Shown: positions 12,609-24,882 of the stretch, piece after piece | Numbering within the stretch: the first letter of the stretch is position 1 | How the letters are laid out: each line of letters opens with the position of its first letter | Source of the DNA: Botryosphaeria dothidea | Lineage: Eukaryota; Ascomycota; Dothideomycetes; Botryosphaeriales; Botryosphaeriaceae | NCBI GenBank assembly: GCA_011503125.2 | Contig: WWBZ02000033.1 | Coordinates: forward strand, 2,356,001 to 2,420,000 | Length of the DNA: 64,000 nt | Direction of reading: 5' to 3' | Notes under the pieces: generated by a model | What the model saw: the letters and a program-made list of their open reading frames with translations, nothing else | Database searches by the model: none | Told to the model about the DNA's origin: nothing | Made by a program: the position numbers and the translations under genes

Positions 12609-13425
12609 CCGTCTCGACTCGCCCTGCTACCGCTCCTGCAACTGTTGGATACCAATATCAATATCACGACACACATCTGGGTGCGCAGAAGTGGACAGTT
12701 ATCTTTCGAGTTGCAAAAAGCCAGGACTTGGCCTTGTAATTAATATTCAACCAAATTGGCGGTGTTGATTCCAAAGGCTTCCTACACAAAAGGATATACG
12801 GCACCAGGCCGGCCCTTCCTCGGATGCTATCGGATGCCCGGTGATATTCAAGGCAACAGTCTGAAAGTGGAACGCACACTTGAGATGGACGTCGGGTGTC
12901 GACGTCGTCGAGGCGGTTGCCTAAGCCTCTTACATTTGGCGTGATCATAGCACACTGGGCCGCGTCAGCCCGCAGGAATACGCAGACTAAACAAAAGGAG
13001 GAATACCATGTTTTCTCTATTAGATCATTGATTTTCGGATGGCCCTTGCGAAATACATACCAGCATATGACAGTGCCCATATGGCCCCGATTTGCGTAGT
13101 GAAAGAGCTCTTGCTCCCTAACACAGAAGCCGATCCATCTCTTGGCACCCTTTATAAATCGATCCGGTCAATCACAACCCTTTTAAAGAAGCCTCATGGG
13201 GAATTTCCCTTGCTTGCTGAACGCTAAAATAGCATATGCAGTCTGTGCGCTTGCCGCTCGGCCCGAATCTTCCGAGTATATGAGTATGGAAGGATACCTT
13301 GCCAGTCTCAGTGCAAACTTTGCGAGGCTCCAACTTGTTCACTCTTTTAATTCTCATTCTTTCTCTTATCGGCTCTTGCCGTCCACTCCTTTCCTGTTTC
13401 TTTTCCTTTCCGAAATCACGCAATC
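12609..13425. other. Intergenic, scramblase upstream region
   Basis: This 817 bp lies between the small mitochondrial-type gene and the TMEM16 gene, both plus. It should hold the scramblase promoter; pyrimidine-rich tracts lie just before its start (about 13350-13412). Short frames on both strands look random. Confidence 0.4.
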
Positions 13426-15797
13426 ATGGTCCCCGCCTTGAGCCTTAAACCACCACAGAACCCTCAGCTGCGGGGCATTACATAGTACGCGCACCCACAT
13501 GTCGAAGCACGCAATCGCTGACAGATAGCAGCCATAATGTCTACGTAGTCCACTACAATTTTGCCGATATCAGTAAGTCTAGCATCATCGAAACCTTGTG
13601 CACAAGCTAATTCCATAGATTTCTCCACCGCTGTTGAGGAATTCACCACTCTCCTTTCAGACTTGGAGTCTGTTGGATTACACACGGAGGTGAGAGCTGG
13701 CTATGATAGATCACTTTTGATATTCGTCAAAGCTCCAAGGGAGCTGCTCGGCAGAGAAGTCTACAAGTCAAGGCATGTTTAATACCCCTGTGGACATTAG
13801 CATTCAGATCTGTTGCGACAAGGATCATGTCATACTGACTCTATGACGTAGAGTCAAGGACTGGCTCTATGGCATCACTCGAGAACACCCTGGCGGCGGT
13901 AAAGACACAATAGTAGACGGCGACTTCGAGGCAGAAGATATTTTGTCCATGTTTCACCTGGTTACTTGGAAAAAGGAACTTGGTGGCGCTGGGATCACTC
14001 CTCAATCGGGAAAATGGGAGAACGTCCAATCAGTCTTCCCGTTGCACAATGATCAAGCCAATCAAGCGTTATTGCTGCACCTCAGCAGGAAACTTTTGTT
14101 GAGAGTCGAAGATCTGGATAGGATCCGAAGCCTCTGGGGCTCAAAGGTACGAGATTAGCCTTAATCGATCAACGATGATGGTCTCATTCTAACTTCTTTT
14201 ATTCTAGGTCGCCTTCTACTTCGCATTCCTCCAGACCTACTTGGTCTTTCTGTCCTTTCCCGCCACTACCGGATTGCTCGCGTGGATGTTCCTGCCTCAG
14301 TACTCCCTTTTCTACGCTTTAACCACTAGTCTCTGGTGCACCGTGTTCTTGGAGTACTGGAAGCTCCAGGAGATTGACCTTAGTCTTCGCTGGGACGTCC
14401 GGGGTGTCGGAACCTTGAAGGTCAACCGGCCCACATTCCAATACGAGAAGATGATTATGGATCCAGTCAGTGGCGAGGTCAAGTATCACTTTCCCAAGTG
14501 GAAGCAGATTGCTCGCCAGACGCTGCAAATTCCCTTCATACTAATCTCTTTCCTTACCCTCGGCGCATTGATCGTCATGGTATTTGCTGTAGAGGTTCTC
14601 ATTTCGGAAGTGTATGAAGGCCCTTTCAAATCATGGCTGGAATACCTTCCAACAGTTCTTCTGGCTGCCTGTCTGCCATTCATGAATACTTTCCTGGAAG
14701 ACATTGCAACCACCATAACGGAATATGAGAACCACCGCACCCAGGACCGACACGAAATGTCACTCACTCAAAAGATTTTCGTACTCAACTTCATCACCGA
14801 ATATCTTCCGATTTTCCTCACAGCCTTTGTCTACGTTCCTTTTGGAGACGTGGTCATCCCGAAGCTGGAGGATATTCTCCGACACTTCTTGGGTGATTCG
14901 GCTCCATTTAATCTGGGAAGCAATTTCCACAGCGACCCAAACCGTCTGCGTAACGAGGTCATTGCCTTGTCCGTCACAGGCCAGATCTCGAACTTCGCAG
15001 AGGAGCTCGTCTTCCCATACATCAAGCATAAAGCCTCGCGCTGGTGGAAAGACTATCGCGCAGAGCACTGCAATACCGCTACCATTAATAGCGTCGTCCA
15101 AGACGAGCCAGATGAGGTGCACTTTCTGAAGCGAGCTCGTAATGAGGCTCAGCTGGAGCCATACAATGTTCAGGACGACTTGACAGAGATGGTCATTCAG
15201 TTCGGCTACCTCGCACTCTTTTCGCCAGTGTGGCCGCTCGTCAGCATTGGATTCCTCATCAACAACTGGGTCGAGCTCCGCTCCGATTTCCTCAAGATCT
15301 GCATTGAGCACCAGCGGCCAGCGCCCGTCCGCACCGACGGGATCGGCCCATGGATCGATTCCCTTGGCTTCCTCACCTGGCTCGGCTCCATCTCGACCGC
15401 GGCAGTTGTTCATCTTTTCGGAAATAACACGCTCGGCGGTCTTCCTGGACGCGGCACGTGGTATGCGCTTCCTATTACGATCTTTATCTCGGAGCATATC
15501 TACTTGATGCTGCGCTACGTCGTCGCATACGCTCTGCAGCGTTTCGGGAGTGACCAGATCCGAAAGGAGAGGGCTGAGCGCTACGCGAGGAGGAAGAAGC
15601 ATCTCGCGGAGCTGGAGTCGAGGTCTCAGGAGGCCCTGGCGGTGGAGGAGAAGGAAAGGAGGAAGTCAGTGCTCATGATGGGGCACGACAGGTTCTGGAC
15701 GCGTCAGATTGAAGACGGGGTGAGCGCAGACGTCGGAGTCGGGCTAATCAAAGCTTTGAGGAAGACCGAGGAGGCGGAGGCGACGAAAGAGGATTGA
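13426..15797 (+). CDS. TMEM16/anoctamin-family Ca2+-activated lipid scramblase
   Basis: Five exons (13426-13484, 13532-13572, 13619-13772, 13852-14146, 14208-15797) give 712 residues, close to fungal nhTMEM16. The N-terminal cytosolic domain has the family motifs YVVHYNFAD, TEVRAG and LLIFVKAP; about ten membrane helices follow from FYFAFLQTYLVFLSFPA onward. All five canonical Ca2+ ligands are present: Glu449 (NFAEELVF), Asp507 and Glu510 (DDLTEMV), Glu539 and Asp543 (WVELRSD), with spacings matching nhTMEM16. The protein should scramble phospholipids in the ER or plasma membrane when Ca2+ rises. The C terminus is a charged coiled-coil-like tail. The third intron uses a GC donor (AG|GCATGT), which preserves the YKSRVKDWL alignment; a GT alternative would delete two residues. 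Exons 1-2 are the least certain part. Confidence 0.9.
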
Positions 15798-16216
15798 ATC
15801 CTCCTGTCAGAGTCGCAACCTCTGGAAGCCGTCCGGAAACGTTGAACACAAATGTGGCTTGCTGAAGTAGGCAGCGGGCATCCGTTCTTTCCTGCTCTGG
15901 TAGCTCTATTTCGGAAATGTAAAACTCATTTAATACGTAAAAATCTCACGGAAGAGTTTCCTTCGTCCTGATCCAATTTGTAAAAGACAGTCTCTTCTTT
16001 CTCGCGGTTCCCTGACATCATGGCGGGTGTCTTTGGCCCGTGCTGGCCTCGGGTGAGAACCAAACGCGTCGGGCATCTCTCGTTCCTTCCATCAATCTTC
16101 CATCCCACATCATTGCCATCATGTTCGCTCTCATCAGTTCAGCTCATATGCAGCTTGTTATAGCCTTAATGCCTCCATGTCCACAGCTGGAATGCCCTTC
16201 GCCCATCTCCAGGCAT
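15798..16216. other. Intergenic, convergent genes
   Basis: 3'-to-3' spacer between the scramblase and vanillyl-alcohol oxidase genes. Nothing beyond likely polyadenylation sequence (AT-rich around 15910-15945). Confidence 0.4.
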
Positions 16217-18038
<1,822 letters not shown>

Positions 18039-18130
18039 TTTTGCCGGAGGAGACGGGGAGGAGGAAATCGAGGTGCAAAGAGAGGGACGAGGGGGTAGTG
18101 GTTAAGATTTCGACCAGCCATATACTTGGC

Positions 18131-18138
18131 ATTTATAC
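18131..18138 (-). promoter_or_regulatory. TATA-like element of the vanillyl-alcohol oxidase gene
   Basis: GTATAAAT on the minus strand, about 93 bp upstream of the start codon, matching the spacing of TATA-like elements before other accessory genes here. Confidence 0.45.
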
Positions 18139-19434
18139 TCCGCATCGAAGTGTCAGGCCATGTCTTCGAGCAGAAAGCCCTTGAAGACGCATTGATTTTC
18201 AGGCTCCAACGACTTAATGGGGTAAGTGGGTAGCTCGGCAGTTATGGGGCGGCTTGACTCGTAGTGTGAACCTATAGACGGATAGAGTGTGCTGCGGGGT
18301 GTGAGTTGCCCAGTAACTAATGCCGATTGACAGGGTGCTTGTGCCGGCAAGGGTGCTCGATGTGGTAAGTGTGTTCGACTAAGTTGGTTTTAGGCTTGGC
18401 CGCTTACTCCCCTTGTTTCTGCAGGTGCGAATCTTTACTCGATATTGGCACTTCTGCTTGATTCTCTGCGGCGCAATCGTCTGGCACTGCATTCGCACAC
18501 GAGCATATGCGTGCTGACTCAGTACGACCGTTGCGGCACAGCTCAACCGTGGAGAATTGCGGGATAATGCGCTCGGACCGCACTTAGCGTGGACCCTCCC
18601 GCCTTTCCGACGCGCTCTTTTCACAACAGCTGCACATTATTGACGCGAAATAAGCCTACTAGCTAAAATGGGTGCGGCGACTGTTTCTAGCCGCAAGACA
18701 TATCGACCCCCACCGTTTGAGTTTGCTGGACTCACAAAAGTCACTTTACGAGCCACAAGAATTTTCGGCTTACGCTTAGACTCTTGCAAGACTCAGTTGT
18801 TGTCCAATCTGCAGATCCGGATTTTCGTCCAAGCAACATTACCCGGGAGGGTCTGCACATCATTCCAGCATCCTCCACAAAGCTGAGGTAGCTCCGTAGG
18901 GAGGCTACTTTCTCGGAACCTTCTCCTGACGGTCGGTCAACTCGCAGTTCCACACGGCCATTCAGTGACCGTTGCCTTGGGTCACATCACATGCAAGTAT
19001 CCCGACGGTATGGAATCCGTTGTTCCGGTTCCATCTTCCTGCTCCTTCGTATTCTCAATAGGGGTGTATCGGCGGAAATGATCGATGCAGCCACGCGATC
19101 CTGGACCAACAGTCTCCATTGCATGTTGGATAAGACGGGGTTCGTGAGTCAAGTACAGGAGAGAAGGATTTGAGTCTCAGACACCGACTGTTGTCTGCGC
19201 CGTGAAATATTTCCCGCCGACTCGGGTACCGCCTGCATACGTTCCGAAGTCCCGCGTTGTTTAAGCTTGGGTGCCATCAGAAGAGGGCCGTGGCTATGTT
19301 TTCGCTCGCTCGTTGTCGGCAGTCCCTGGCCGAGATGAGAGGATGGAGGCCCTTCCTCCTTTCTTCCTCAAAAACAACCACTTTGGACCACATTCCTTCG
19401 CGCGACTTTTATTTTCGTGTTCGTTATTGTCAGG
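18139..19434. other. Intergenic, divergent promoters
   Basis: About 1.3 kb between divergent vanillyl-alcohol oxidase and rhodopsin-domain genes. Open frames of 60-100 codons show no protein features. No repeat or tRNA is seen. Confidence 0.4.
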
Positions 19435-20802
19435 ATGGTCGGTCTCGATGGCTTAGGTCCTACGATCCTCGCGGTTATGTGGGTGCAGACAACAATCGGG
19501 TTCATCTTCGTCTGTCTCCGTCTGTATACACGATGGAGGCTCGTGAAAGCCATCGGTTTGGACGACCATCTTAGTTGGATCTCGCAGGTGATCACACCTC
19601 GCAACCCACGATGAAAACCTGAGCTAAACAACGTCCAATCAGGTCCTCTTCTTTCTTTACACTGTATTCATCACCATCGCTGTTCTGAACGGTCTCGGGA
19701 AACACTTCCATGAACTAAACCCCGACCAATTTGCAACTGCAGTAAAATACGAAATCATCGGCCAGACAATGAACATCCTTGCAATTGCCACCAGCAAGAG
19801 CTCTGTTGCTGTTTTCCTGATCCGCATCGTTAACGTTTCCTGGCATAAGTGGATGTTGCACTTCTGCACCTTCAGCACCTGCGTCGTCTGCATAACGTGC
19901 ATTGCGCTCATGTTTGCGCAGTGCACGCCGGTAGAGAGTATATGGGACCACAGGATACCAACGAAATGTCGTGATTACGACTTCACGGCGAACGCTATCT
20001 TCTCGGGTAGTTATACGGCGGGGATGGACTTCTGGCTTGCCATTTTCCCGTGGACCGTGTTATGGACCCTGAACATGAGGAGAAAGGAGAGGCTTACTGT
20101 TTCGTTCGGCCTGAGTCTTGGAGTGCTGTAAGTGGATGTTTCTGCATCCGGAATGGAAGCAGGACTGACTTGAAAACTGAAGCGCCGGCATCTGCGGTAT
20201 CATCCGGGCCGTTGAGCTAAATGGACTTTCTGCTAAGGCCGATTACCTCTGTAAGTATATCCACATGCAAAACCATAGATCGAACACCTCATCTGACGCG
20301 CACTGCATCGTTGATACCCCCCCCTTTTTGTAATGCAAACTGACTCTGCGCTCTCACGACCTCAGACGCCACCGTTCCGCTCATCCTATGGGGCTCAACC
20401 GAACTCCTCGTCTGCTTGCTCTGCGCCACCATTCCCGTCCTCCGCCCCTTTTACAAGAAGGTCACCGGCAAGGGTAGCTCGACTGATCCATACTCGAACG
20501 GCAACACCGGCTCCAAATTTTCGTCCACCGGCAACAGCCAGACCCCCGGCAAGCTCGACTCGGCCACCAAGAGCAGACTCGCCATCAAGCTGTCGACCTG
20601 GCGGAGCAACACGCGGATGGTGTCGACGGTGACGGGAGGTGGAGTCACAAGTGACAATGCGAGCGACGAGAGTGCATTGTTCAAAGACTGGAGAGGCGGG
20701 GATGAAAGGGGCATCATGGTGTCGACGGTCACGCACGTGGATGTCGCATACTCGCAAGCCGGTGACAGCAGGGATGGAGAGAGCAGAGGAACGAACGTGT
20801 AG
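19435..20802 (+). CDS. PTH11/SAT4-like rhodopsin-domain membrane protein (first copy)
   Basis: Four exons (19435-19587, 19643-20127, 20183-20250, 20366-20802) give 380 residues. The fungal 'rhodopsin' domain with seven predicted helices is recognised by VCLRLYTRWRLVKAIGLDDHL after helix 1, the cysteine-bearing MFAQCTPVESIWD loop, the AGICGIIRAVEL helix and the terminal ATVPLILWGSTEL helix. Members resemble the Magnaporthe PTH11 receptor family, and some are thought to sense surface or host cues; no ligand is known here. The last 130 residues are a cytosolic Ser/Thr/Gly tail with MVSTVTGG and MVSTVTHVDVAYSQ repeats. The start is the ATG after GTCAGG; the frame begins slightly upstream without an ATG. 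A second, distant family member lies at 31644. Confidence 0.85.
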
Positions 20803-22133
20803 GTGAGTTCCTTCGTCGTTGCGAATAGTCTCGAATCCTTACCCGCGGTGTTACGAAGCCGGCCTCGTTACTATAGCAAGGTGGCCCCGTTCAGTTACGC
20901 ATAGGGGGTTGAAGCATCCGTCTGCATGGAAATGTTTGGAACTATTCGAGACATTAACATGCGGAGGAATGCTTCAGGTCTCTGTGCATCGGCGCTTGCG
21001 GTTACAATAATTTTGGAAGCGAACTCGGGGGGAGCTGTTGCCACTACTCCTGGACAACGTGCGTGGAAGAGGGGACACAGAGTACGGAGTATGCCGCAGG
21101 TCAGATGAAGAGTCCATACTGTTCAGCTCGGGAAGTGTCTTGCGCCTCCGTGGCGCACTAATGAAAACACAGTCTGTACTTTTAACATCAGTCCTGTGGT
21201 TTGCCAAATCAATTTTTCTCCTTTGTTTTCTCAAATAATCGTCACGTTGCGGAAAGGCGTCGATACGCATGCTTTCTTTTTCACGCTAACAAACTTGGGA
21301 ACAGTGGCGGTGACCAGTCACATCTAAAATTTTCACCGCTTCCGTCCCCGCAAAATGCCCTTTAGAGTAAGAAAGATTGCCTTATGGTTCATCCTTGTCG
21401 GGTACCGGACGGAGTCCACCGAAAGTCCGGCAGCCATCCATGAGGAATGCCTGAAGGAGGAGCGGAATTAAACATTCTATCCATCTGTAGGATGGAATGG
21501 TCACACCCAATTCACTACATGTCAACAATGAGGGGGGACCTCCACCATTAAGGCCGGCAGACCATCTGCGAAGGCGGTCCCGTGCCCGTTTTCGGAGTTT
21601 CTTATACCTGCTTCTCAGACAACGCCTCCAATATTACATCCAAGATTGCCTGTGAGATGGTCAATTTCTCTCGCTTGGGCGCCGCTATGCTTACTTCTCG
21701 CGATCATATGACCTGGACTGGTTTCTCGGATGTAAATGGTATCGGTCCAGCCCCAACTTACGCCGATATGAGTGTTCTCAAACTTGAATACGTATAGACG
21801 TCTACTTTTAGGCTGCTCCACACGAATACTACCAGCATCTGTGCCCTATCTGGGCTGGGACCGCTGTGCGACCACGGAGTGGGGTGCGATTGCGCCATCG
21901 AGTTCACCGCCGGCATCCCACCGGCAAGCCGGGGGTTTTTGACCTGCTCCCCGCATTCAAGCACACCATTCGTAGATCTGCTTCCCGTCGCAAAGTCGAG
22001 GTCAGGTACATGTGGGGCTGATAAAAACTTGAAATCAGCAGAAAGATGCCGATATTATTGGGCTTAAAAGACGTGCTCGCCACTGTTGCCTCATCCCGCT
22101 GAGGTGGTCGAATCGGTTCCCCGACGAATCAAA
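20803..22133. other. Intergenic, sulfatase upstream region
   Basis: 1.3 kb with only short frames. A GATAAAAAC TATA-like string at about 22020-22028 lies roughly 110 bp before the sulfatase start. No repeats seen. Confidence 0.4.
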
Positions 22134-23821
22134 ATGCGTCTCCCTTCGAGCAAAGAGGCACTCTGGCTGTTGGCTGCGCTCATCGGCTCAGCGCGGTCTC
22201 AGCCGCCGGCAACGACTGATGGGCCAACGATTGACCATCCGTACACGCAGCCAGCAAAGCCAAACGGGCTTCCGATTGAAAAGCCTAATTTCATTCTCTT
22301 CATGCCAGATCAGTTGCGTTATGACTCGTTGGGTGTTTTCGGGAATGAAGTAAACCAGGACAGCCTCGTAGATTGTATACAGACGCTAATCGGAAATAGT
22401 TGGTCAACACGCCCAATATCGATGCTTTCGCCAAGGAGGCCACGAGATTTACCAATACCTATACCCAGGCATCGGTATGCTCGCAGTCCCGCTGCAGCAT
22501 GTTCACGGGTCAATACCCACACGTGAATGGCCACCGCACGCTTGAAAACCTTCTCAAGCCATGGGAGCCCAATCTCTTCAAGTCAATGAAGGAAAACGGC
22601 TATCACGTCGCGTATCTCTCTCCCCGTGGAGATTTTTATGCCGAGAATGCTACGGAACTGAGCGTAAACGAGTATGGCTTCCTGACAAGCCAGACGCTTC
22701 CCGGGTTCTCCTCTCCACCTTATCAAGAAGACAAGAACGACATCCTCAACCGTGTGTTCTACAAGGGCGTGAGGAATGCCACGCAAGCACTCGACTATGA
22801 CGAGACCATGGTCCGCGGGGCGTTGAAGTGGTTGGAACGTCCTCCTCAGGACAAGCCTTGGGTTCTTTTCCTGCCCTTACTCTTCCCGCACTGCCCTTTT
22901 ACCGTCGAGGAGCCGTATTTCTCCATGTATGACCGTCAAGAGATGCCCCTACCCATCGGCAGGGACGAGATGACCGGCTACCAGCCACGCTTCATCGATA
23001 CAATCCACCAAGCATATGGCCTCGGCCGCGCCACGCCGGAGCTTTGGCGCGAGGTCAAGGCGACCTACTACGGCATGATCTCCCGGCTTGACGAGCAGTT
23101 CGGCCGCATCGTCAACGCGACCAAAGTGCAGGGCCTCTGGAACTCCACCATAACCATGTTCTTCACCGACCACGGCGAGTTTCTGGGCGACTACGGGCTG
23201 ATCGAGAAGTGGCCGTCCGGGCTGAACGAGCAGCTGACGCACGAGCCGCTCATCGTGGGCGGGGCGGGCCTGCCGCAGGGCAAGGTGTACGAGGAGATGG
23301 CGGAGATGGTCGACCTCGTGCCGACGATGCTGCACTTCGCGACGATCGGGGAAAACTACATGCACTTCGGCAAGTCGCTCGTGGACGCCATCCACGCGGC
23401 CGGGCGGGACGAGATCCTGCCGCACAAGAGTTACGCGTACACGGAGGGAGGGTTCTTACTCAACGAGGAGCCGCTGCTGGAACAAGGGCCATTCCCGTAC
23501 GACATCAAGGCGGCGCTGCAGCACAACGACACGGCACTGGTGGGCAAGTCGGTGTCAATCAGGGATAAGGAGTGGACGTATGTGTACAGGCTGTACGAGC
23601 CCGACGAGCTGTACTTCCGGAAGAACGATGCGTACGAGCTGTACAACGTGGCGGCGAGCCCTGAGTACCAGCACGTCAGGGCGAAGATGAGAGAGACGGT
23701 GCTGAAGTGGATGATGGAGACGTCAGATGTGATTCCGTGGTACAAAGACCAACGCGCGCCCGAGGTGGAGCTGCCGAGTCCGTACGAGCAGTATCTGGGC
23801 AGGGGAGACGGAGAGCTGTAA
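22134..23821 (+). CDS. Secreted sulfatase-family hydrolase
   Basis: Two exons (22134-22349, 22400-23821) give 545 residues. The N terminus is a signal peptide (LWLLAALIGSARS). Sulfatase features: metal-site FMPDQLRYDSLG (Asp59), the active-site motif CSQSRCSMFTGQYPHVNGHR with the formylglycine-type Cys99, and FFTDHGEFLGDYG with Asp329/His330. The classical motif is CxPxR, whereas here Pro is Gln, so activity depends on whether this cysteine is converted to formylglycine. The substrate is not predictable; related fungal enzymes include choline- and arylsulfatase types. Several N-glycosylation sites (NAT, NST, NDT) agree with secretion. The frame is intact to the stop. Confidence 0.88.
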
Positions 23822-23879
23822 GACGACGGACCATGGACTTAGTCGACAGCTTGCAGCACCAAATAGAAGGTTTCTGGAA

Positions 23880-23887
23880 CACGTGGG
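23880..23887 (+). promoter_or_regulatory. CACGTGGG element (Pho4/NUC-1-type)
   Basis: CACGTGGG is the high-affinity core bound by Pho4 in yeast and NUC-1/PalcA-type factors in filamentous fungi. This copy lies just after the sulfatase stop, about 1 kb before the phosphate symporter start. Confidence 0.35.
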
Positions 23888-24059
23888 CATCGCCCCACTC
23901 GGGTGCGCAGTCGATCCAGCATGCAGCACAAGAGTTCTCGGTGTTGAGACCCAAGATCTTCGCCTCATGGCAGGGACCGATTTCACCAATAGAACGAAAC
24001 AAGCTCTGCGCGAAAACTGGTAACTGGTAACACTTCGACATGCAGGTTCGGGTGTGTGA

Positions 24060-24184
24060 CAGGTGCTTGTGGGCACTTGGCTATTCTTCAGCCTTCATCC
24101 TTCATTGCGTGGCAGGTTGCTTGTGAGCACTTGGCCGTTCTCCGACTTCCAGATCCGAGGATGTCGTGCACTTGGCTGCTCTCG
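24060..24184 (+). repeat. Degenerate direct repeats around GCACTTGGC
   Basis: A unit of about 27 bp at 24060-24086 recurs at 24113-24140 with a few changes. A shorter copy of the GCACTTGGCT core is at 24168, and a weaker one (GCACGAACTCGGCC) begins near 24204. Function unknown; it lies in the symporter upstream region. Confidence 0.5.
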
Positions 24185-24370
24185 ACAAGCAGAATGCTGT
24201 TCTGCACGAACTCGGCCATTCCCAGGCATGTCGTCGCACCCTCGACGTTGCCACCCAGCGCTCTGGAACAGCGGCGAAACCCGGCCCATGCTGCCTTGCT
24301 GCCTAGGTCCGCTGAATCTGCTCAGCCCACGCAGTCGTTCCCCGGACCCGGCGAGGACCTGTTGCGCAAA

Positions 24371-24378
24371 CACGTGGG
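24371..24378 (+). promoter_or_regulatory. CACGTGGG element upstream of the phosphate symporter
   Basis: Second CACGTGGG in the same intergenic region, about 505 bp before the start codon. Its octamer matches the phosphate-starvation response element of fungi. Confidence 0.45.
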
Positions 24379-24425
24379 GGAATTGGACGCCTCTCATTGG
24401 AAGAGGCTAAGCATCGAAAAGCCAG

Positions 24426-24489
24426 CCGCCAAGCAGTTCCTCCGCCAAGCGCCTCGTCCGCCAAGAGCCTCCTCCGCCAACAACACTCG
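24426..24489 (+). repeat. 16-bp tandem repeat (CCGCCAAG units)
   Basis: CCGCCAAG begins at 24426, 24442 and 24458, and CCGCCAA at 24474, an exact 16-bp period. The other half of each unit is variable (AGTTCCT, GCCTCGT, GCCTCCT types). Confidence 0.7.
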
Positions 24490-24595
24490 AAGCAACGCGC
24501 AACAACACGGCTACCACCTCCCAATCAAGGCTTCCAAGCACGCCCAAGCCGGATCCTGCCTTGGCTGCTGTTCGCGGTGCGGAATTTTCTGTTAG

Positions 24596-24661
24596 TGGCA
24601 CGCCTTCACACCCGAGCCAGAAATATCGAAGTTTGAGATCGAATCGAATGAAGGCGTGCCA
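24596..24661. repeat. 13-bp inverted repeat with 40-nt spacer
   Basis: TGGCACGCCTTCA at 24596-24608 is the exact reverse complement of 24649-24661. It lies about 220 bp upstream of the phosphate symporter start and could be a cruciform, a dimeric factor site or an mRNA leader stem. Confidence 0.6.
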
Positions 24662-24779
24662 GACCGTGCGAGCGTTGCTTTTATGCTCTTATCGCAAATC
24701 CCGGCGTCGCGTGGAGCCGGCATACGAAATGCCAGGCTCCGCTGTGCCACCGGCAGCTCCGCGGGCGCGTCGTGTGGCA

Positions 24780-24787
24780 CATAAAAG
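24780..24787 (+). promoter_or_regulatory. TATA-like element of the phosphate symporter
   Basis: CATAAAAG about 100 bp before the start codon. Confidence 0.4.
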
Positions 24788-24882
24788 CTCTCTCCTGCCA
24801 TCCGCTGCCTTCGGTTGGCCTCAGCATCCAGCACTCGTCAACACTTGACCCCTGCTTGCTCGCCTCTGGCCCTGTCGTCAAA

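Larger units (their letters stand above)
23822..24882. promoter_or_regulatory. Repeat-rich upstream region of the phosphate symporter
   Basis: 1.06 kb between the sulfatase stop and the PHO89-like start. It holds two CACGTGGG elements, degenerate direct repeats, a 16-bp tandem repeat and a 13-bp inverted repeat, each listed separately. No convincing gene: open frames such as 24056-24595 plus simply translate the repeats. Confidence 0.5.

Noticed and set aside
24056..24595. 179-codon plus-strand frame
   Set aside because: It translates the promoter repeats of the phosphate symporter; no continuity as a protein.
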